A stretch of DNA of 35,582 nucleotides from Streptosporangiaceae bacterium (GTDB lineage Bacteria > Actinomycetota > Actinomycetes > Streptosporangiales > Streptosporangiaceae). The translations under genes and the position numbers were made by a program. A model generated the notes under the pieces. It was not told the DNA's origin. It saw only the letters and a list, made by a program, of their open reading frames with translations, and did no database searches. Shown here in pieces: positions 22,465 through 30,775 of the stretch (position 1 is the first letter of the stretch; each line of letters opens with the position of its first letter). The DNA lies in contig JASHQA010000218.1 of NCBI GenBank assembly GCA_030037785.1, forward strand, positions 1 through 35,582, read 5' to 3'.

Positions 22465-24288
22465 CTAGGCGGGCAGTCCTTCCTGGATCAGGTGCGCGAG
22501 TGGCCCCGCGGCCTGGATCAGCTCGCTGTAGCCGCCGGACTCGACGACTTGGCCGCTACTCAGGACGACGAGTCGGGTGGCGGCACGGATGGTGCTTGGC
22601 CGGTGAGCGATGATCAAGGTTGTCTTGTGCTGCATCACTGCCCCGAGCGCGCTCTGCATGGCCTGTTCGGATTCGGCGTCCAGGCTTGACGCGGCCTCGT
22701 CCAGGACTATAACCGGGGCGTCTTTGAGCAGCGCTCTGGCGATCGCGATTCGCTGGCGCTCGCCACCGGACAGGCGTTGGCCCCGTTCTCCGAGCGCGGT
22801 GTCCCACGCTTGCGGCAGGGCCTGGATGAACTCGGTGCACAGGGCCAGCTCGGCGGCGTAGCGGATGTCGGCGTCGGACGCGTCTGGCCGGGCGAGGCGG
22901 ATGTTCTCGGCGACGCTGATGTTGAACAGGTAGACGTCTTGCGGCACGTAGGCGATCAGGCGGCGCAGGTCGTCCTGCGGGAAGTCGCGCAGGTCGTGAC
23001 CGCCGAGCGTGATGCTGCCGCTGCGCGGATCCCACAGCCGCAGCAGCAGGCTGGCGCAAGTCGACTTACCCGCTCCCGAGTGACCGACCAGTGCTACGGC
23101 TTCCCCTGGTTCGAGGGTAAAGCTCACGCCGTGCACGGCGTCCGGTAGTCCTGGTCGGTAGCTGAAGCTCACGTTCCGGAACTCGACGACTGGGCTCGTG
23201 ACCTGCGGCGGTGCCGTGACGCGATCGGTGACGGCGGGCCGGGCTCTGAGCAGCTGGTCGATTCTGTCGGTGGCCGCCGCGACTCGGTTCAGCTCCCGGC
23301 CGACACCAGACAGCGCGATCAGCGGCAAGAAGCACGCGGCTGCGAGCACGATCGAGGCCGGGTAGTCGGCCACGGCGAGGGCGTGGGCACGCAGCAGCGC
23401 GGTGGCCGTCACCAGGACAGCCAGCATCCCCGTCGCGGTCAGCGCGTCGCCGATCGCCTTCTCCAGGCCGGCTCGCCGTCCATGTGCGGTGGCTGCCGCC
23501 GACAGGGGGCCCTGACTGCTGGTCAGCCGGGCGACCGCGCTGTGCTGCGCGCCGAGGACCACGATCTCCCTGATGCCCTGGACGGAGTCGACGACATCGG
23601 ATGACACGGCTCCGGTCGCCTCCCGTAGTGACCGGCCCTGCTCGACGGCTCGCCGGCCGAACCAGGCCGGCACTGTCGCCATCGCTACCAGGAACGGCGC
23701 GAGCGTCAGCGCCAGCAGCGGGTGCAGCAGGCCGAGCGCCACCAGGCCGGCTACGGGGACGGAGCCGGCGACGAAGATAACGGGCAGCACGTGGCTGGTG
23801 AACAACTCGAGCAGTTCTACGTCGCTCATGGCGGCGACGGCGACGTCGCCGGAGCGTCGCTCGAGGAGGTAGGCGGGAGCCAGCCGCTCGATCTGGTCGT
23901 AGATCGTCTTGCGGAGGCTGGCGAGCATGCGGTAGCTCATTCGGTGGCAGAACTGGAGGTCGGCCCAGCCGAACAGAGCCGTTGGCGCGATCAGGGCGAT
24001 CAGCAGTACCAGAAGCCGGCTCAGTGCTCCCGTCGGCGCGCTGGTGATGGCGCGGCCGGCGAGCAGGGACGCGGTGAAGACGGTGCCGATCGCGAGGGCC
24101 TGCATGCCGATGCCGGCGACGATCGTAGCGACCAGCAGGCCTAGGTAAGGGCGGCTGAGCCTGGCTAGCGGACGCAGCCGGGCGGCCAGCCCGGCGTACG
24201 GGATGAGCCGGGCGAGTCGGCCTGGCCGGCGCGTGGCCTCGGCGGCCTCGTCACCGGGAACCATCCCCAGCCAGTCGAGCGAACTCAT
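22465..24288 (-). CDS. ABC exporter half-transporter (TMD-NBD), second subunit of a heterodimer
   Basis: The product is 607 aa. An N-terminal six-helix exporter domain (about 45-330) is followed by a nucleotide-binding domain. That domain has Walker A GHSGAGKST (K408), a Q-loop YVPQDVYLF, the signature LSGGERQRIAIARALL, Walker B VIVLDEAASSLD with catalytic Glu, and the switch His in IIAHRPS. Both ATP sites of the pair look canonical. The layout resembles CydC of the CydDC thiol/heme exporter family. ATG 24288 overlaps the stop of the preceding half-transporter (ATGA). The substrate is unknown; the operon begins with superoxide dismutase. Confidence 0.9.
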   Translation of the reverse strand: MSSLDWLGMVPGDEAAEATRRPGRLARLIPYAGLAARLRPLARLSRPYLGLLVATIVAGIGMQALAIGTVFTASLLAGRAITSAPTGALSRLLVLLIALIAPTALFGWADLQFCHRMSYRMLASLRKTIYDQIERLAPAYLLERRSGDVAVAAMSDVELLELFTSHVLPVIFVAGSVPVAGLVALGLLHPLLALTLAPFLVAMATVPAWFGRRAVEQGRSLREATGAVSSDVVDSVQGIREIVVLGAQHSAVARLTSSQGPLSAAATAHGRRAGLEKAIGDALTATGMLAVLVTATALLRAHALAVADYPASIVLAAACFLPLIALSGVGRELNRVAAATDRIDQLLRARPAVTDRVTAPPQVTSPVVEFRNVSFSYRPGLPDAVHGVSFTLEPGEAVALVGHSGAGKSTCASLLLRLWDPRSGSITLGGHDLRDFPQDDLRRLIAYVPQDVYLFNISVAENIRLARPDASDADIRYAAELALCTEFIQALPQAWDTALGERGQRLSGGERQRIAIARALLKDAPVIVLDEAASSLDAESEQAMQSALGAVMQHKTTLIIAHRPSTIRAATRLVVLSSGQVVESGGYSELIQAAGPLAHLIQEGLPA

Positions 24289-26153
24289 CGGTTCGGCTCC
24301 GGCCTCGCCGTCGGCGCTGGGGGCACGGCGTCGCGTGTCGACGTGTCCTGAGCGGATATCAGCTGCCGGTACGTGCCGTCGGCGTCGACAAGCTCGTCGT
24401 GCGTCCCGGCCTGCGCCACCCGGCCCCGATCGAGGACGACGATGCGGTCGGCGTTGCGGACGGTGGACAGCCGGTGTCCGATGACCAGCGTGGTGCGGCC
24501 CGCCATGGATGCCTCGAGGCCCGCCTGAATGGCTGTCTCGCTGGCGACGTCGACGTTGCTGGTCGCCTCGTCCAGGACTAGGAGCGGGGCATCCTTGAGC
24601 AGTGCCCGTGCGATGGACAAGCGCTGCCGCTCACCGCCGGACAGGGTGGTACCCCGCTCCCCGATGACCGTGTCGTAGCCGTCTGGAAGTTCGGCGATGA
24701 ACTCGTGTGCGTGCGCGAGTCGCGCCGCGTGTTCCAGTTCGCGTGTTGTCGCGTCCGGGCGTGCCAGGCGCAGGTTCTGGGCCACCGTACCGCGGAACAG
24801 GTAGGTGTCCTGCGAGACCACCGAGATCTGCCTGCGCGCGTCCTGCAGCGGCATGTCACGCAAGTCGGTTCCGTTGAGCAGCACCCGGCCAGATGAGGGA
24901 TCGAAGAACCTCAGCAGCAGGTTAACGACGGTGCTCTTGCCCGCGCCGGACCTGCCGACGAGGGCTACCGTCTCGCCTGGCTCGATCTGAAACGACAGGC
25001 GATCGAGGGCGAGCCGCTCGCCTGCACTGTAGCTGAAGCTGACATCAGCGAACGACACCAGGGGTGCGGCGCCGGACAGACCTGCTGCCGGGGCCGCAGG
25101 ATCAGCGACCGTCTCATCCGCGTCCAGGACGTCGAAGGCGCTCTGGCCCGCGTACATGCCCATCAGCGAGAAGTGCAGTGCGTTCTGCAGCTCTGCGACC
25201 GGGCGGAAGCACTCGCGGACCAGCAGCAGGATGACCAGGAGCGACGACACCGCAAGGGCGCCATCGCGGACCTGAAACGCCGCGATGCCGAGCGACAGCG
25301 CCGAGCCCGTCGCGGTGGCCAAAGCCATAAAGCCGTACTGGTAGCTGCTGATGTCGTTGAGCGCGATCGCGCCGGCGCACACCTCGTCGGCTTTGACGGC
25401 AAGCGCGCGGCCGCGTGCCTTGCTGGCTCCGAACGCCTTCAGCGTGTTCATGCCCTGCATGTTGTCCAGGTACTCGGCGGCCAGCGGGCGGTAGGACTCG
25501 CGCCAGAACCCCAGCCGTCGGCCCATGATCCGGTACAGGGTCGCCGGGGCAAGGGCCACGCACAGCGCGCTGATCAACACGACGACGCCGACCATCGGGT
25601 CGATGCTGACGACGTATCCGATCACCGCGCCGGCGGTGACGATGCTGACCATGGCCTGGGACAGAAACAGCCTGAAGTAGGCATCCAGGCTCTCGACGCC
25701 GTCCACGAGCGTTGCCTGCACCACGCCGGTCCTGGCGGTGCTCAGCCAGCCAGGGCCCAGCGACAGCAGCTTCAGGTAGAGCCGCCGCCGAAGGGACGCG
25801 ACGATCCGCACCGCCGCGGCGGCGTTCGCGCCCTCGCGAAAGGTGATCAGCGCAAGCCGGACCAGAACGAATGCGATCGCCGCCAGGATCCTGGGCATGA
25901 CCGAGCTGAGGGTTGCGCCGGCGAGCACGCGATCGAGCACGGATGCTGTCAGCATGGCCTGGGTGAAGTAGGTCACGGCGATCGCCAGGCCGAGGCCCGC
26001 CGAGGCTGCGAGGACTCTCGGTTCGGCCAGTGCTAGTGCCGCGAGCCGGGCGCTGAAGATCTTGGTCCGCGGGGCGCCGGCTGTCACGACCAGCGGCGCA
26101 CGCCGACGTGGCCGCCCGCGTCGGCCAGCGGCAGATTCGGGCGCGGCTATCAC
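24285..26153 (-). CDS. ABC exporter half-transporter (TMD-NBD), CydD-like, first subunit
   Basis: The product is 622 aa. After a basic N-terminus, the six-helix domain includes the CydD-like segment LGPGWLSTARTGVVQATLVDG with ESLDAYFRLFLSQ. The nucleotide-binding domain has Walker A GRSGAGKST (K406), Q-loop VVSQDTYLF, signature LSGGERQRLSIARALL, Walker B LLVLDEATSNVD, and switch His in VIGHRLST. The start is GTG 26153 with a weak ribosome site. It lies 32 bases after the 90-aa gene and overlaps the next half-transporter, so the two form a heterodimer. CydDC exports thiols or handles heme in other bacteria; no cytochrome bd genes are seen here. Confidence 0.9.
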   Translation of the reverse strand: MIAAPESAAGRRGRPRRRAPLVVTAGAPRTKIFSARLAALALAEPRVLAASAGLGLAIAVTYFTQAMLTASVLDRVLAGATLSSVMPRILAAIAFVLVRLALITFREGANAAAAVRIVASLRRRLYLKLLSLGPGWLSTARTGVVQATLVDGVESLDAYFRLFLSQAMVSIVTAGAVIGYVVSIDPMVGVVVLISALCVALAPATLYRIMGRRLGFWRESYRPLAAEYLDNMQGMNTLKAFGASKARGRALAVKADEVCAGAIALNDISSYQYGFMALATATGSALSLGIAAFQVRDGALAVSSLLVILLLVRECFRPVAELQNALHFSLMGMYAGQSAFDVLDADETVADPAAPAAGLSGAAPLVSFADVSFSYSAGERLALDRLSFQIEPGETVALVGRSGAGKSTVVNLLLRFFDPSSGRVLLNGTDLRDMPLQDARRQISVVSQDTYLFRGTVAQNLRLARPDATTRELEHAARLAHAHEFIAELPDGYDTVIGERGTTLSGGERQRLSIARALLKDAPLLVLDEATSNVDVASETAIQAGLEASMAGRTTLVIGHRLSTVRNADRIVVLDRGRVAQAGTHDELVDADGTYRQLISAQDTSTRDAVPPAPTARPEPNR

Positions 26154-26185
26154 CGAAACCGTCCACGCTCGGCTGTCACCGTCGG

Positions 26186-26458
26186 TCAGTCCTCGTCGGC
26201 AACGCCCGGCGCGAGGGCGGCGATGTGCAGGCTGAGGTCGGCGGCTACCTGGTCGATTGGCTGGTCTTCATACCGGGCTAGCAGGCCGAGGGCGAGATCA
26301 GCCAGCAGCAGGAATCCGGCTGCTTTCTGCCGATCGCTCATGGTTGCCAGCAGGGCGTCAGCATCGCTCAGGTTGCCCCGGTGCCGCGCCGCGATGATCC
26401 CGGCCGCGGCCTGTGCGGACTCCACGGCGGCCCGGAATGAGACGCCTGCGCCAGGCAT
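26186..26458 (-). CDS. small helical protein of unknown function, coupled to sodF
   Basis: The product is 90 aa and is not recognised. It is mostly helical (FRAAVESAQAAAGIIAARH; ALLATMSDRQKAAGFLLLADLALGLLARYE) with an acidic C-terminus and one His in the last helix region. It has no signal peptide. Its ATG 26458 directly follows the superoxide dismutase stop (TGAATG), so it is translated by re-initiation. It belongs to the dismutase and ABC exporter operon. Confidence 0.65.
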   Translation of the reverse strand: MPGAGVSFRAAVESAQAAAGIIAARHRGNLSDADALLATMSDRQKAAGFLLLADLALGLLARYEDQPIDQVAADLSLHIAALAPGVADED

Positions 26459-27085
26459 TCACGTCGCCGGAGGCGGCTCGGCGCTTGCGGCCCTGGCCGC
26501 GGCGTAGCGGGCGGCGACATCTGGCCAGTTAACGACCTCCCACATGGCCTTGACGAAGTCAGGCCGTACGTTGCGGTACTGCAGGTAATAGGCATGCTCC
26601 CAGGCGTCGAATGCCAGCAGCGGGAGGTAGCCGGGGGTGACGTTCCCCTGATGATCGTAGATCTGCTCGATGAGCAGCTTGCGAGCTGTCGGCTCGTACA
26701 CGAGAACCCCCCAGCCCGAGCCCTGGACCGCCGTGGTGGCAGTGGTGAGCTGGGCGTGGAACGCCTCGAACGACCCGAAGTGCTCGGTGATCGCGCCTGC
26801 CAGTTCACCCTCGGGGCGGCCGCCGCCGTCCGGGGACATGTTCGGCCAGTACACGCTGTGCAGCAGGTGCCCGGACACGTTGAAGGCGAGGGTCTTCTCC
26901 AGCCCGACGAGTGCGGTGAAATTGCCGGCATCGCGGGCCTCCGCTAGCTGGTCGAGGGTGTCGTTCGCACCCTTGACGTACGCGGCGTGGTGCTTGTCGT
27001 GGTGCAGTTCCATGATCTGCCCGTTGATGTGCGGCTCCAGCGCCCCGTAGTCATAGGGCAAGTCAGGCAGCGAGTACACAGCCAT
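26459..27085 (-). CDS. sodF: Fe/Mn superoxide dismutase
   Basis: The product is 208 aa and converts superoxide to peroxide and oxygen. The metal ligands are H28 (MELHHDKHH), H76 ([10 protein letters not shown]), D160 and H164 ([12 protein letters not shown]). Second-sphere H145 in YDHQ matches the His of the iron-type enzyme of Mycobacterium tuberculosis, so iron is more likely than manganese. GGAGG lies nine bases before ATG 27085. A Nur-type box overlaps the promoter region 84 bases upstream. In Streptomyces the nickel-bound Nur regulator represses the iron enzyme when nickel is available. No nickel SOD is in this window. Confidence 0.95.
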   Translation of the reverse strand: MAVYSLPDLPYDYGALEPHINGQIMELHHDKHHAAYVKGANDTLDQLAEARDAGNFTALVGLEKTLAFNVSGHLLHSVYWPNMSPDGGGRPEGELAGAITEHFGSFEAFHAQLTTATTAVQGSGWGVLVYEPTARKLLIEQIYDHQGNVTPGYLPLLAFDAWEHAYYLQYRNVRPDFVKAMWEVVNWPDVAARYAAARAASAEPPPAT

Positions 27086-27160
27086 GCGTGCAGCCTCCGG
27101 TGAGTCCGTCAGGACGGGATGGCCCGGCTAGCGGTCATCGATGCCAGTCTGCTGCGCATA

Positions 27161-27185
27161 CTTATTACCTGCAAGTCTTTTGCAA
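27161..27185 (-). promoter_or_regulatory. Nur-type nickel operator overlapping the sodF promoter
   Basis: CTGCAA-GTCTT-TTGCAA at 27169-27185 fits the Streptomyces Nur box tTGCaa-N5-ttGCAA with one mismatch. On the minus strand it is followed within two bases by TAATAA (27166-27161), a -10 candidate for sodF. A bound repressor would cover the -35/-10 spacer. Confidence 0.75.
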
Positions 27186-27266
27186 CTACTGCCGTGCGCA
27201 GCTTGGGTGTGGCGCGTCCCACCGTCGGCGCTCGTGCGGGTGCGCCGGCTGATTACCGGCAGTCTG

Positions 27267-27695
27267 TTACTGGCAGTTGGCGCAGCGGCCCGGCACCGCG
27301 AAGTGGCCTGGGCTGATCGCGAAGCCGTGCAGCGCCATCGCGGTCTCGGCCAGCGACAGGAACGCTTCTGCCGGGATGTCGGCGATGGCGCCGCAGTGCT
27401 CGCACGCCAGGTGGCCGTGCGACGTCGATGCCAGGTGATAGGTGGCGGGTCCGTGGCTGACGTAGGTGCGGTCGACGACGCCCATCTGCTCCAGGTCGTC
27501 GAGGTTCCGGTAGATCGTCGTCAGGTGCACTTCGGGTGCCCGCGCCTGGACGGCTTCAGCAAGGTCCTCGGCGGTCTGGTGGCGGGCGCTGTCGATCAGT
27601 GCGCCGAGCAGGAGGCGCCGCGCAGGGGTGGCACGGCCGCCACGCTGGCGTATCCGAGCCAGAACGACCTCGATGATGTCGGTCGGTGTTGTCAT
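27267..27695 (-). CDS. nur: Fur-family regulator, probable nickel-uptake regulator Nur
   Basis: The product is 142 aa. The N-terminal winged helix includes RATPARRLLLGALI and the recognition helix VHLTTIYRNLDDLEQMG. The dimerisation domain has HGHLACEHC (H93, H95, C98, C101) and a C-terminal C138-x2-C141, the Cys4 structural zinc site of Fur proteins. Candidate regulatory ligands are H81, H87, H93, H95 and H131. Fur, Zur, PerR and Nur look alike, so the name rests on context: it lies between an iron SOD and a nickel permease, both preceded by Nur-type boxes. ATG 27695 is chosen from domain alignment; the upstream frame is non-coding. Confidence 0.85.
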   Translation of the reverse strand: MTTPTDIIEVVLARIRQRGGRATPARRLLLGALIDSARHQTAEDLAEAVQARAPEVHLTTIYRNLDDLEQMGVVDRTYVSHGPATYHLASTSHGHLACEHCGAIADIPAEAFLSLAETAMALHGFAISPGHFAVPGRCANCQ

Positions 27696-27773
27696 GACCG
27701 CCGTCGCGCCCTCGCCCACCCCTGCGATGGTAGGCCCAGATTCACGACCTTGGCAGATGCGCAGAACAAGTAC

Positions 27774-27803
27774 TTGCAACTCTTTTGCAGTCCGGGTTAG
27801 CGT
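27774..27803 (+). promoter_or_regulatory. Nur-type nickel operator and promoter of the NiCoT permease
   Basis: TTGCAA-CTCTT-TTGCAG at 27774-27790 matches tTGCaa-N5-ttGCAA with one mismatch and is nearly identical to the box before sodF. Taking TTGCAA as -35, TAGCGT (27798-27803) is a -10 element at 18-base spacing. Bound repressor would cover the -35 and spacer. The divergent nur gene starts 79 bases to the left and might also be controlled. Confidence 0.75.
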
Positions 27804-27846
27804 GCGAGCAGGCCAGTATTCATGCCGCGACCCTGGAAGGTGCCTG

Positions 27847-29013
27847 ATGTCCGCAGTTGCCGCCACCAGCAAGCCCGGCATGGCCAGGATCCTCCGGGAG
27901 TCATTCGCCTCCATGACGGCCGTGGAGCGCCGCCGGGTGATCGGCATGTACGCATCGATCCTGCTGCTGCACGCGCTGGGCTTCGCGGTGTTCATCGCCT
28001 ACGTGCTGCCGGCGCATTACAAGCTGTTCGGCATCGGCCTGAGTGTCACCGCGTACACCCTCGGGCTCCGGCACGCCTTCGACGCCGACCACATCTCGGC
28101 GATCGACAACACCACGCGCAAGGCGATGAACCTGCGGCAGGGCACTGACAAGCCCCGGCCGTTCGCGTTCGGGTACTTCTTCTCCCTCGGCCACTCCACC
28201 ATCGTGGTCGCGATCGGAGTCGGCATCATCGTCGCGGAGAAGACCGTGCTGCCTGCCGTCACCCACTCCAACTCCTCGCTGGAATCCTTCGGCGGCACCT
28301 TCGGCACCATCGTGTCCGCGGCATTCCTGTTCCTGATCGCGCTCCTCAACCTCATCATCCTGGCCGGGATCGTGCGCGTCTGGCAGGCCATGCGGCGGGG
28401 CGAGTATGACGAGGCCGAGCTGGAGGCCCAGCTGGAAAAGCGCGGCTTCTTCTACCGGTTCTTCGGCCGGTGGATGAACTCCATCGACAAGGAATGGCAG
28501 ATGTACCCGGTCGGCGTGGTGTTTGGCATGGGCTTCGACACCGCCACCGAGGTAGCCCTGCTCACTACCACCGCCCTGCTCGCCTCCGAGCACATCCCCT
28601 GGCAGGCCATCATCGCGCTGCCCATCCTGTTCACCGCCGGCATGTCACTGATGGACACCTCCGACGGCCTGTTCATGAACGTCGCTTACGGCTGGGCCTT
28701 TTTCAACCCCATCCGCAAGGTGTACTACAACCTGGCCATCACCGGCCTGTCGGTGGCGATCTGCATCTTCATCGGCGGCATCGAGACCCTCAGCCTGGTC
28801 CCGCTTGAAATTCACGGCGTCAGCCAGACGAGCGGCTTCTGGGGCTTCATGTACAACTTCAACATCAACACCGCCGGCTTCGTGATCGTCGGCATGTTCA
28901 TCGTCACCTGGGCAGCCGCCATCCTCATCTGGCGGTACGCTCACATCGAAGAGAGGTGGTCAGCTCGCCTGCAGGCAGTGCAGACCGCCAGTCAGGGCAC
29001 CGAGCTGACCTGA
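27847..29013 (+). CDS. NiCoT-family nickel/cobalt permease
   Basis: The product is 388 aa with eight membrane helices. The signature motifs of the family are all present: RHAFDADHI in helix 2 (the H-x4-DH metal motif), FFSLGHSTIVV, GMGFDTATE, and FTAGMSLMDTSDG. These proteins take up Ni2+ or Co2+ with high affinity across the cytoplasmic membrane; motif alone does not decide the metal. The Nur-type box upstream argues for nickel. The neighbouring B12 operon would also fit cobalt. GGAAGGTG precedes ATG 27847. The frame upstream of that ATG is antisense to nur and not coding. Confidence 0.95.
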   Translation: MSAVAATSKPGMARILRESFASMTAVERRRVIGMYASILLLHALGFAVFIAYVLPAHYKLFGIGLSVTAYTLGLRHAFDADHISAIDNTTRKAMNLRQGTDKPRPFAFGYFFSLGHSTIVVAIGVGIIVAEKTVLPAVTHSNSSLESFGGTFGTIVSAAFLFLIALLNLIILAGIVRVWQAMRRGEYDEAELEAQLEKRGFFYRFFGRWMNSIDKEWQMYPVGVVFGMGFDTATEVALLTTTALLASEHIPWQAIIALPILFTAGMSLMDTSDGLFMNVAYGWAFFNPIRKVYYNLAITGLSVAICIFIGGIETLSLVPLEIHGVSQTSGFWGFMYNFNINTAGFVIVGMFIVTWAAAILIWRYAHIEERWSARLQAVQTASQGTELT

Positions 29014-29049
29014 CCCGCAATAGCCGGCCGCGCAGGCCAATCCCACAAA

Positions 29050-29072
29050 CCCGACAACTTGACTTGTTCGGG
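29050..29072. terminator. hairpin between convergent NiCoT and B12 operon ends
   Basis: CCCGA-CAA (29050-29057) pairs with TTG and TCGGG (29064-29072) with one bulged T. It sits 37 bases after the NiCoT stop and before the stop of the convergent cobalamin-binding protein gene. No T-tract is present. Confidence 0.35.
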
Positions 29073-29099
29073 CGACCGTACCCGAGGAGTGGACTGGCT

Positions 29100-29984
29100 C
29101 TAGGCGATTCGGCGGATGCGCCCGGCCGGGGTGCTCGCGGCGTGGTCTGGGTGCAGAATTCTCGCCAGGGCTTCGACACCGTCCACGAGGCGCGGCCCTG
29201 GTCGCACTACGAGGCCGTTGGCATCGATCGCCCAGATCGGAGTGCCGGGCAAGCGACGGATGACCGTCTCGGCTTGCTCAGCCGCGTCGGCCAGGCCGAA
29301 GCCGCATGGCGCCACAATGACCACGTCAGGTCGTGCCGCGGTGATCTCATCCCAGCTGGCCTGCGACGAGCGCCCGGACGGGTCGGCGGCGACCGGCTGA
29401 CCACCTGCTGCCGTGACGAGGTCGGGGACCCAGTGGCCGGCAGTGAAGGGCGGGTCGACCCACTCGACGACGGCTGCGGTGGGGCGAGGGCACCCCTGGA
29501 CGCGATCTGAGACGTCCGCGAGCCTTTGTCGTAGACCGGTCACGAGATTCTCGGCTTGCTGCTGGGTGCCGGTGTGCTGTCCGACGGTGAGGATCGTGTC
29601 CAGGACATCGTCGAGACTGTGCGGATCCAGGGTGAGGACGTCGGCTGTGCAGCCCAGGTGCTCCAGGGCTTCGGTGACGTGGCCGGATGGAAGCGCGCAG
29701 ACCCGGCAGATGTCCTGGGTGAGGATCAGGTCCGGGGCCAGTGCGGCGAGAGCGCCGGCGTCGAGCGTGTACAGATCCTGACCTGTGGCGACCTGACCGC
29801 GGACGTAGGCGTCGATCGCGGCGGGACTCATGCCTGAGGTGTCCCGCCCGCCGACCACCACGGTCTTATCGCGGCGCGCGGCGGCGGGCTCGTCGCACTC
29901 GAATGTCACGCCAACTAGCTGGTCGTCCAGGCCGAGGGCGTACACGATCTCGGTCGCCGACGGCAGCAGAGAAACAACCCGCAC
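29100..29984 (-). CDS. cobalamin-binding protein, BtuF-like fold without export signal
   Basis: The product is 294 aa with the helical-backbone metal-receptor fold. It begins RVVSLLPSATEIVYALGLDDQLVGVTFECD, continues DLILTQDICRVCALPSG, and has the C-terminal-lobe segments VVEWVDPPFTAGHWVPDLVTAAGG and RPDVVIVAPCGFG. This is the group annotated as cobalamin-binding proteins. No signal peptide or lipobox precedes the first strand, so it probably acts in the cytoplasm, unlike the lipoprotein at 32349. GTG 29984 has no clear ribosome site; a TAGTCT -10-like hexamer eight bases upstream raises a possible internal leaderless start. It is last in the B12 operon. Confidence 0.85.
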   Translation of the reverse strand: MRVVSLLPSATEIVYALGLDDQLVGVTFECDEPAAARRDKTVVVGGRDTSGMSPAAIDAYVRGQVATGQDLYTLDAGALAALAPDLILTQDICRVCALPSGHVTEALEHLGCTADVLTLDPHSLDDVLDTILTVGQHTGTQQQAENLVTGLRQRLADVSDRVQGCPRPTAAVVEWVDPPFTAGHWVPDLVTAAGGQPVAADPSGRSSQASWDEITAARPDVVIVAPCGFGLADAAEQAETVIRRLPGTPIWAIDANGLVVRPGPRLVDGVEALARILHPDHAASTPAGRIRRIA

Positions 29985-30006
29985 GGAATCTCAGACTACT
30001 AACCGT

Positions 30007-30721
30007 CTAACAGTCGTCCAGGTCACCGTCGACCGTTCTGGAAGGACCTTGCGGCGACGGCTGGAGCCGACTTGTGAGCACGCAGTCACCGCATATGCTC
30101 CTGGCCTGTCCGGTTGCGAGCCGGTAGTAGAGGCAGCAGCTGGAGCGGCGGAAACCCGGACCGGGCTGGTGTCGCTCGGATCGCAGCTGCGGAGTGCTGA
30201 AGACTGCCCAGGCCAGTTGCCGTGCGCCATCCGTCGCCGTTTGCCGATTCGCGGCGATCTGCAGGACTGCGGTGTTGACTGCGGAGGCAACGTTGCCCCA
30301 CAGCACGCGAGGTGACATAGGAACGAGCTCGGCAACCTTTACCGTCACCGGCTCGATCACTGCGGACACGAACTCCCCGCATGCCGTAGCCGAGGCTGAT
30401 CGCCGCCAGAGTGGGCGAAACCAGTCGCGCGACTACGCCACAATGCGCGACTGAGGCAGCTACTCGTGCCTCGATCTGATCAGCTCGAATTCCGGTCGTG
30501 ACGGCGAGCGCGCGCCTGACTGACGCGATCCGGTACTGCAGCGGCTCAGACCTGCTGGCCAGCTCGTCAACTGTCCGCCAGGGCAATTCAGGGCGCTCGC
30601 CCGGCAAGTGGGCGTGGACGGTGAAGAACGGCCCGAAGGTCGCGAGTTCAGTGACGATGTCCCGCTCACGATCCGGTAGGCCTGCCGAGGTCCCGCCGCT
30701 TCTGCTCGCTCTGCTAGGCAC
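30007..30721 (-). pseudogene. frameshifted FhuF-like (2Fe-2S) ferric-siderophore reductase
   Basis: Two overlapping minus-strand frames together give one ~237-aa FhuF-like protein. The first (from about GTG 30721) covers ELATFGPFFTVHAH, then VAASVAHCGVVARLVSPTLAAI. The second covers VLWGNVASAVNTAVLQIAANR to the iron-sulfur end SCCLYYRLATGQARSICGDC. The switch is one base, at a GGGG run near 30375-30378. FhuF-type reductases release iron from siderophores in the cytoplasm through a CC-x10-CxxC cluster motif; here the spacing is CC-x13-CxxC. It is either a recent pseudogene, a sequencing error in the G-run, or less likely a programmed +1 shift. Confidence 0.75.
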
Positions 30722-30775
30722 TGTCGACCGTGCGTTCAGTCTTTGATGGCTCCACGCCGGCCGCAGCATCGCGCA

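Noticed and set aside
25173-26036. Long plus-strand frame of 287 residues opposite the CydD-like gene
   Set aside because: Its composition is Arg/Gly/Asp/His-rich with no fold signature. It is an antisense shadow of the ABC exporter.
27628-27846. Earlier start for the NiCoT permease
   Set aside because: It is antisense to nur and crosses the operator/promoter; ATG 27847 has a good ribosome site and matches the family start.
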